From: Labrys monachus
Lineage (GTDB): Bacteria; Pseudomonadota; Alphaproteobacteria; Rhizobiales; Labraceae
Length of the DNA stretch: 64,000 nucleotides
Direction: 5' to 3'
NCBI RefSeq assembly: GCF_030814655.1
Contig: NZ_JAUSVK010000001.1
Coordinates: forward strand, 751,043-815,042
Shown: positions 61,891-64,000 of the stretch, in pieces
Layout: every line of letters starts with the position of its first letter
How positions within the stretch are numbered: position 1 is the stretch's first letter
Program-made: the position numbers and the translations under genes
Notes under the pieces: generated by a model
What the model saw: the letters and a program-made list of their open reading frames with translations, nothing else
The model's database searches: none
Told to the model about the DNA's origin: nothing

Positions 61891-63450
61891 CTATTCGGTG
61901 AAGCCGAAATTCTCCATGTGGAGGCTGAGGGTCGGCGTGATGATCGAGCCGGTGACGTTCTTGTTCATCAGATAGTTCAGCGTCTCGTAATGGGTGAAGA
62001 CCAGCGGGGCGTCGCTGCTGGCGATGGTGCGGATCTGCTTGTAGAGGTCCTTGCGCCCGGCTTCGTCCGCGCTCGCGGCTGCCTTGACGATCAAGGCGTC
62101 CACGGCGGGCACCGAATAGCCGGTCGTGTTGATCGGGGCCCCGGATTTGAGCACCAGCGAATAGAAATTGTCGGGGTCGATGGTGCGCTCCTGATAGGCG
62201 CTCGTAACCTGGTAGTTGCCCGCCACGAAGGCGTCGTACCAGACCGACACGTCGACCGATTTGATCGTCATGTCGACGCCGATCTGCTTGAGCTCGTCGC
62301 GGATGACCTGTCCGGTCTTCAGCAGTTCGGGATATTGGGGCAGGCCGAGATATTCGAAGCTCAGCCCGTTGGGGAAGCCGGCCTCGGCCAGCAGCTGCTT
62401 GGCCTTGGCGATGTCGGGCGTGGCACCGAAGATGCCGGACGGATCGTACCAGCCCGAGCCGGTCGGCACTTCCTCCAGGCCGGGTTCGCCGGTGCCGAGA
62501 TAGGCGACGTCGCGGATGTCGGACCGGTTGATCGTCAGCGCGATCGCCTGGCGCACCTTCGGATTGTCGAAGGGCGGCTTCCTGGTGTTCAGCGCCAGAT
62601 AGTCGGGAATGCCGGCCACCGCACTGGTGACATAGGTGAAGCGGGGATCGGTCTTCAGCGTCGGAACCTGCTGCAGCGGGACGGCATCCGCCCAGTCGAT
62701 CTCACCGGCGGACAGGGCATCGATGCGGCTCTGGTCGACGGGGAGGAAGCGGAAGGTGACGGAGTCCAGATGCGGCAGGCCCGCCTTGAAGTAGGTCGGG
62801 TTCTTCTTGACCTTGATATGGTCGCCCTGCACCCATTCCACGAATTGGAAGGGGCCGGTGCCGACGGGGTTGCGCGCGGGGTCGCCGCTCTCGATCGCCT
62901 TCTTGTTCACGATCTCGCCATTGGTGGCGAGGTTGGTGAGGAAGGGGCCGAAGGGGGATTTCAGGTGGAAGACGGCGACGGCCGGATCGGTGGCGTCGAC
63001 CGAATCGATCTGCGCGTAGAGCCCGGCATAGGCGCTGGCGGTCTTGGGGTTGAGGATGCGCTCGAAGGTGTATTTCACGTCGGCGGAGGTGAACTTCTCG
63101 CCATTGTGGAAGGTGGCGTTGGTCACCAGGTTGAACGTCCAGGTCGTGGCGTCGGTCTGGGTCCATTTGGTGGCGAGGTCGGGGACGAACTTGCCGGACG
63201 CGTCCATGTCGATCAGCTTGCTGAAGATGCCTTCATACACCTGCGCGCCGGTGTAGATGGACGAGGTCGCGGGATCGAGGACGTCCGGCTCGCCGGTGAG
63301 GGCGGCGCGCAGGTCGCCGCCCTCCTTGATGCTGGCGGCCATGGCGGCGGTGCCGGCGGCGGCAAGGAGCAGGCCGATCGACATCGCGGCGGCAAGGGTG
63401 ATCCGCCTGGCGGCGGAACGGCGCTGGGGGCTGGGCTGGATGGGATGCAT
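61891..63450 (-). CDS. Peptide/dipeptide-type ABC importer binding protein
   Basis: This 519-residue SBP_bac_5 (DppA/OppA-type) protein has an N-terminal signal (basic RRSAARR, then ITLAAAMSIGLLLAAAGTAA) and a cut near AMAASIKEGG. Family blocks are DLRAALTGEPDVLDPATSSI, YEGIFSKLIDMDASGKFVPD, ATKWTQTDATTWTFNLVTNA and FNLDNPKVRQAIALTINR-like PPFDNPKVRQAIALTINRSD. It binds peptides or similar small solutes for uptake. The start at 63450 was chosen because it precedes the signal peptide. The permease and ATPase genes are not in the window. Confidence 0.92.
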   Translation of the reverse strand: MHPIQPSPQRRSAARRITLAAAMSIGLLLAAAGTAAMAASIKEGGDLRAALTGEPDVLDPATSSIYTGAQVYEGIFSKLIDMDASGKFVPDLATKWTQTDATTWTFNLVTNATFHNGEKFTSADVKYTFERILNPKTASAYAGLYAQIDSVDATDPAVAVFHLKSPFGPFLTNLATNGEIVNKKAIESGDPARNPVGTGPFQFVEWVQGDHIKVKKNPTYFKAGLPHLDSVTFRFLPVDQSRIDALSAGEIDWADAVPLQQVPTLKTDPRFTYVTSAVAGIPDYLALNTRKPPFDNPKVRQAIALTINRSDIRDVAYLGTGEPGLEEVPTGSGWYDPSGIFGATPDIAKAKQLLAEAGFPNGLSFEYLGLPQYPELLKTGQVIRDELKQIGVDMTIKSVDVSVWYDAFVAGNYQVTSAYQERTIDPDNFYSLVLKSGAPINTTGYSVPAVDALIVKAAASADEAGRKDLYKQIRTIASSDAPLVFTHYETLNYLMNKNVTGSIITPTLSLHMENFGFTE

Positions 63451-63478
63451 AGAACTCTTTTCCTTGGACAAGGTGGAT

Positions 63479-64000
63479 CTAGCGGGAGGCGGTGCGGACA
63501 AAATCGAGGAAGGCGGCGTTGAAGGGCTCGGGGCTTTCCCACAGGCAGGCGTGCCCGCCGGCGACGGTGGCCCAGCGCGAGCCGGGAATCGCGGCATGCA
63601 GGTCGCGCGACAGCCGCACGGGAATGAGGATGTCCTCCTCGCCCGCGAGCACCAGCGTCGGGACGGAGACCTGCGCGAGCCGGCCGAACGTGTCGTGGTC
63701 CTGGATGACGGCGAGCTGCGCGAGATAGGCCTCGAGCGACATGTCGAGAGCCGCCATCGCCTGGTTGAACTCGGCCGCCTCCTGCGGGCGCTCGTTGAAG
63801 AAGGGGCCGGTGAACGCCCACAGCGCGACATCCCGCATGACGAAGGGCACGCCGAGCCCCCTGGCGAGATCGGCCCACATGGCGAACATCTGCTGGCAGA
63901 AGGCATCGGCCTTGCCATAGGTGCAGGCGAGCGTCAGCGATTTCAGGTCGTCGCCATAGGCGATCGCGTATTCCTGCGCGATCATGCCGCCCATGGAGAC
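63479..64000 (-). CDS. Alpha/beta-hydrolase, 3' part, cut by window end
   Basis: The frame continues past the right end. The visible 173 residues begin VSMGGMIAQEYAIAYGDDLK, where the Ser of SMGG is the nucleophile. They contain PTLVLAGEEDILIPVRLSRD with the acid Asp and GGHACLWESPEPFNAAFLDF with the catalytic His. It resembles the 3-oxoadipate enol-lactonase/haloperoxidase-like branch. The substrate is unknown. It precedes the peptide-type binding protein gene by 28 bases on the same strand, so they may be co-transcribed. Confidence 0.85.
   Translation of the reverse strand, partial: VSMGGMIAQEYAIAYGDDLKSLTLACTYGKADAFCQQMFAMWADLARGLGVPFVMRDVALWAFTGPFFNERPQEAAEFNQAMAALDMSLEAYLAQLAVIQDHDTFGRLAQVSVPTLVLAGEEDILIPVRLSRDLHAAIPGSRWATVAGGHACLWESPEPFNAAFLDFVRTASR

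Noticed and set aside
61137-61975. Open frames running through the 256-bp repeat copies
   Set aside because: The repeat can be read in several frames because it lacks stops, but its structure is palindromic and both copies are in different contexts, so it is not a gene.

Overview
The window is about 64 kb of GC-rich DNA from an alphaproteobacterium, most probably of the Hyphomicrobiales (Rhizobiales). The grounds are gene content and order (a glcDEF cassette, a cyanide-insensitive-type bd oxidase, a FixL/FixJ-like pair, several periplasmic-binding-protein ABC importers, a DhaK/DhaL pair under a LacI-type regulator) and IS3-family elements. No rRNA, tRNA or CRISPR array was seen. The genus cannot be named from sequence alone.

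Layout. 1-7.0 kb: respiratory carbon oxidation feeding quinone (3' end of a pyruvate:quinone oxidoreductase, cytochrome bd subunits, glycolate oxidase GlcDEF). 7.2-13.6 kb: a small membrane protein, then an export cassette of two HlyD-type adaptors around a double ABC-2 permease; the first adaptor is split by an intact IS3-family element. 13.9-19.4 kb: a second PoxB-like enzyme with a strong terminator, fumarase C, malic enzyme and a decayed ThrE-like fragment. 19.5-24.4 kb: a periplasmic SMP-30 protein, a small secreted protein, a flavin monooxygenase with an MFS exporter, and a Dps protein. 24.8-32.1 kb: a redox and signalling block (YdeP-type molybdopterin oxidoreductase, histidine kinase, two response regulators, UBP-type zinc finger, and a cyclic-nucleotide-domain/thioredoxin-reductase fusion lacking the redox CxxC).

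32.2-51.7 kb is the most interesting part: a collinear minus-strand array of a urea/short-amide ABC importer (UrtABCDE type), both subunits of an N,N-dimethylformamidase-like enzyme, a Rieske-oxygenase-like protein that has lost its metal ligands but gained a four-cysteine cluster, a Sel1-repeat protein, a small unknown protein and a complete urease set (ureE, ureF, fused ureAB, ureC, ureG, ureD). Facing it on the plus strand is a three-gene sensory unit: a NarL-type regulator, a hybrid histidine kinase, and an amide-binding protein without a signal peptide. A GTCTAGA-like motif recurs in front of the importer, in front of the amidase genes and on the regulator side. The inference is a regulated pathway that imports an amide or urea derivative and releases its nitrogen.

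51.8-64 kb: a decayed MalT-type regulator, a LacI-type regulator, DhaK/DhaL, a sugar ABC importer, a lactonase-like metallo-beta-lactamase-fold enzyme, then about 1.9 kb without a convincing intact gene. That stretch holds an IS3-type end fragment and two apparently identical 256-bp elements in opposite orientation. A peptide-type ABC binding protein and a truncated alpha/beta hydrolase close the window.
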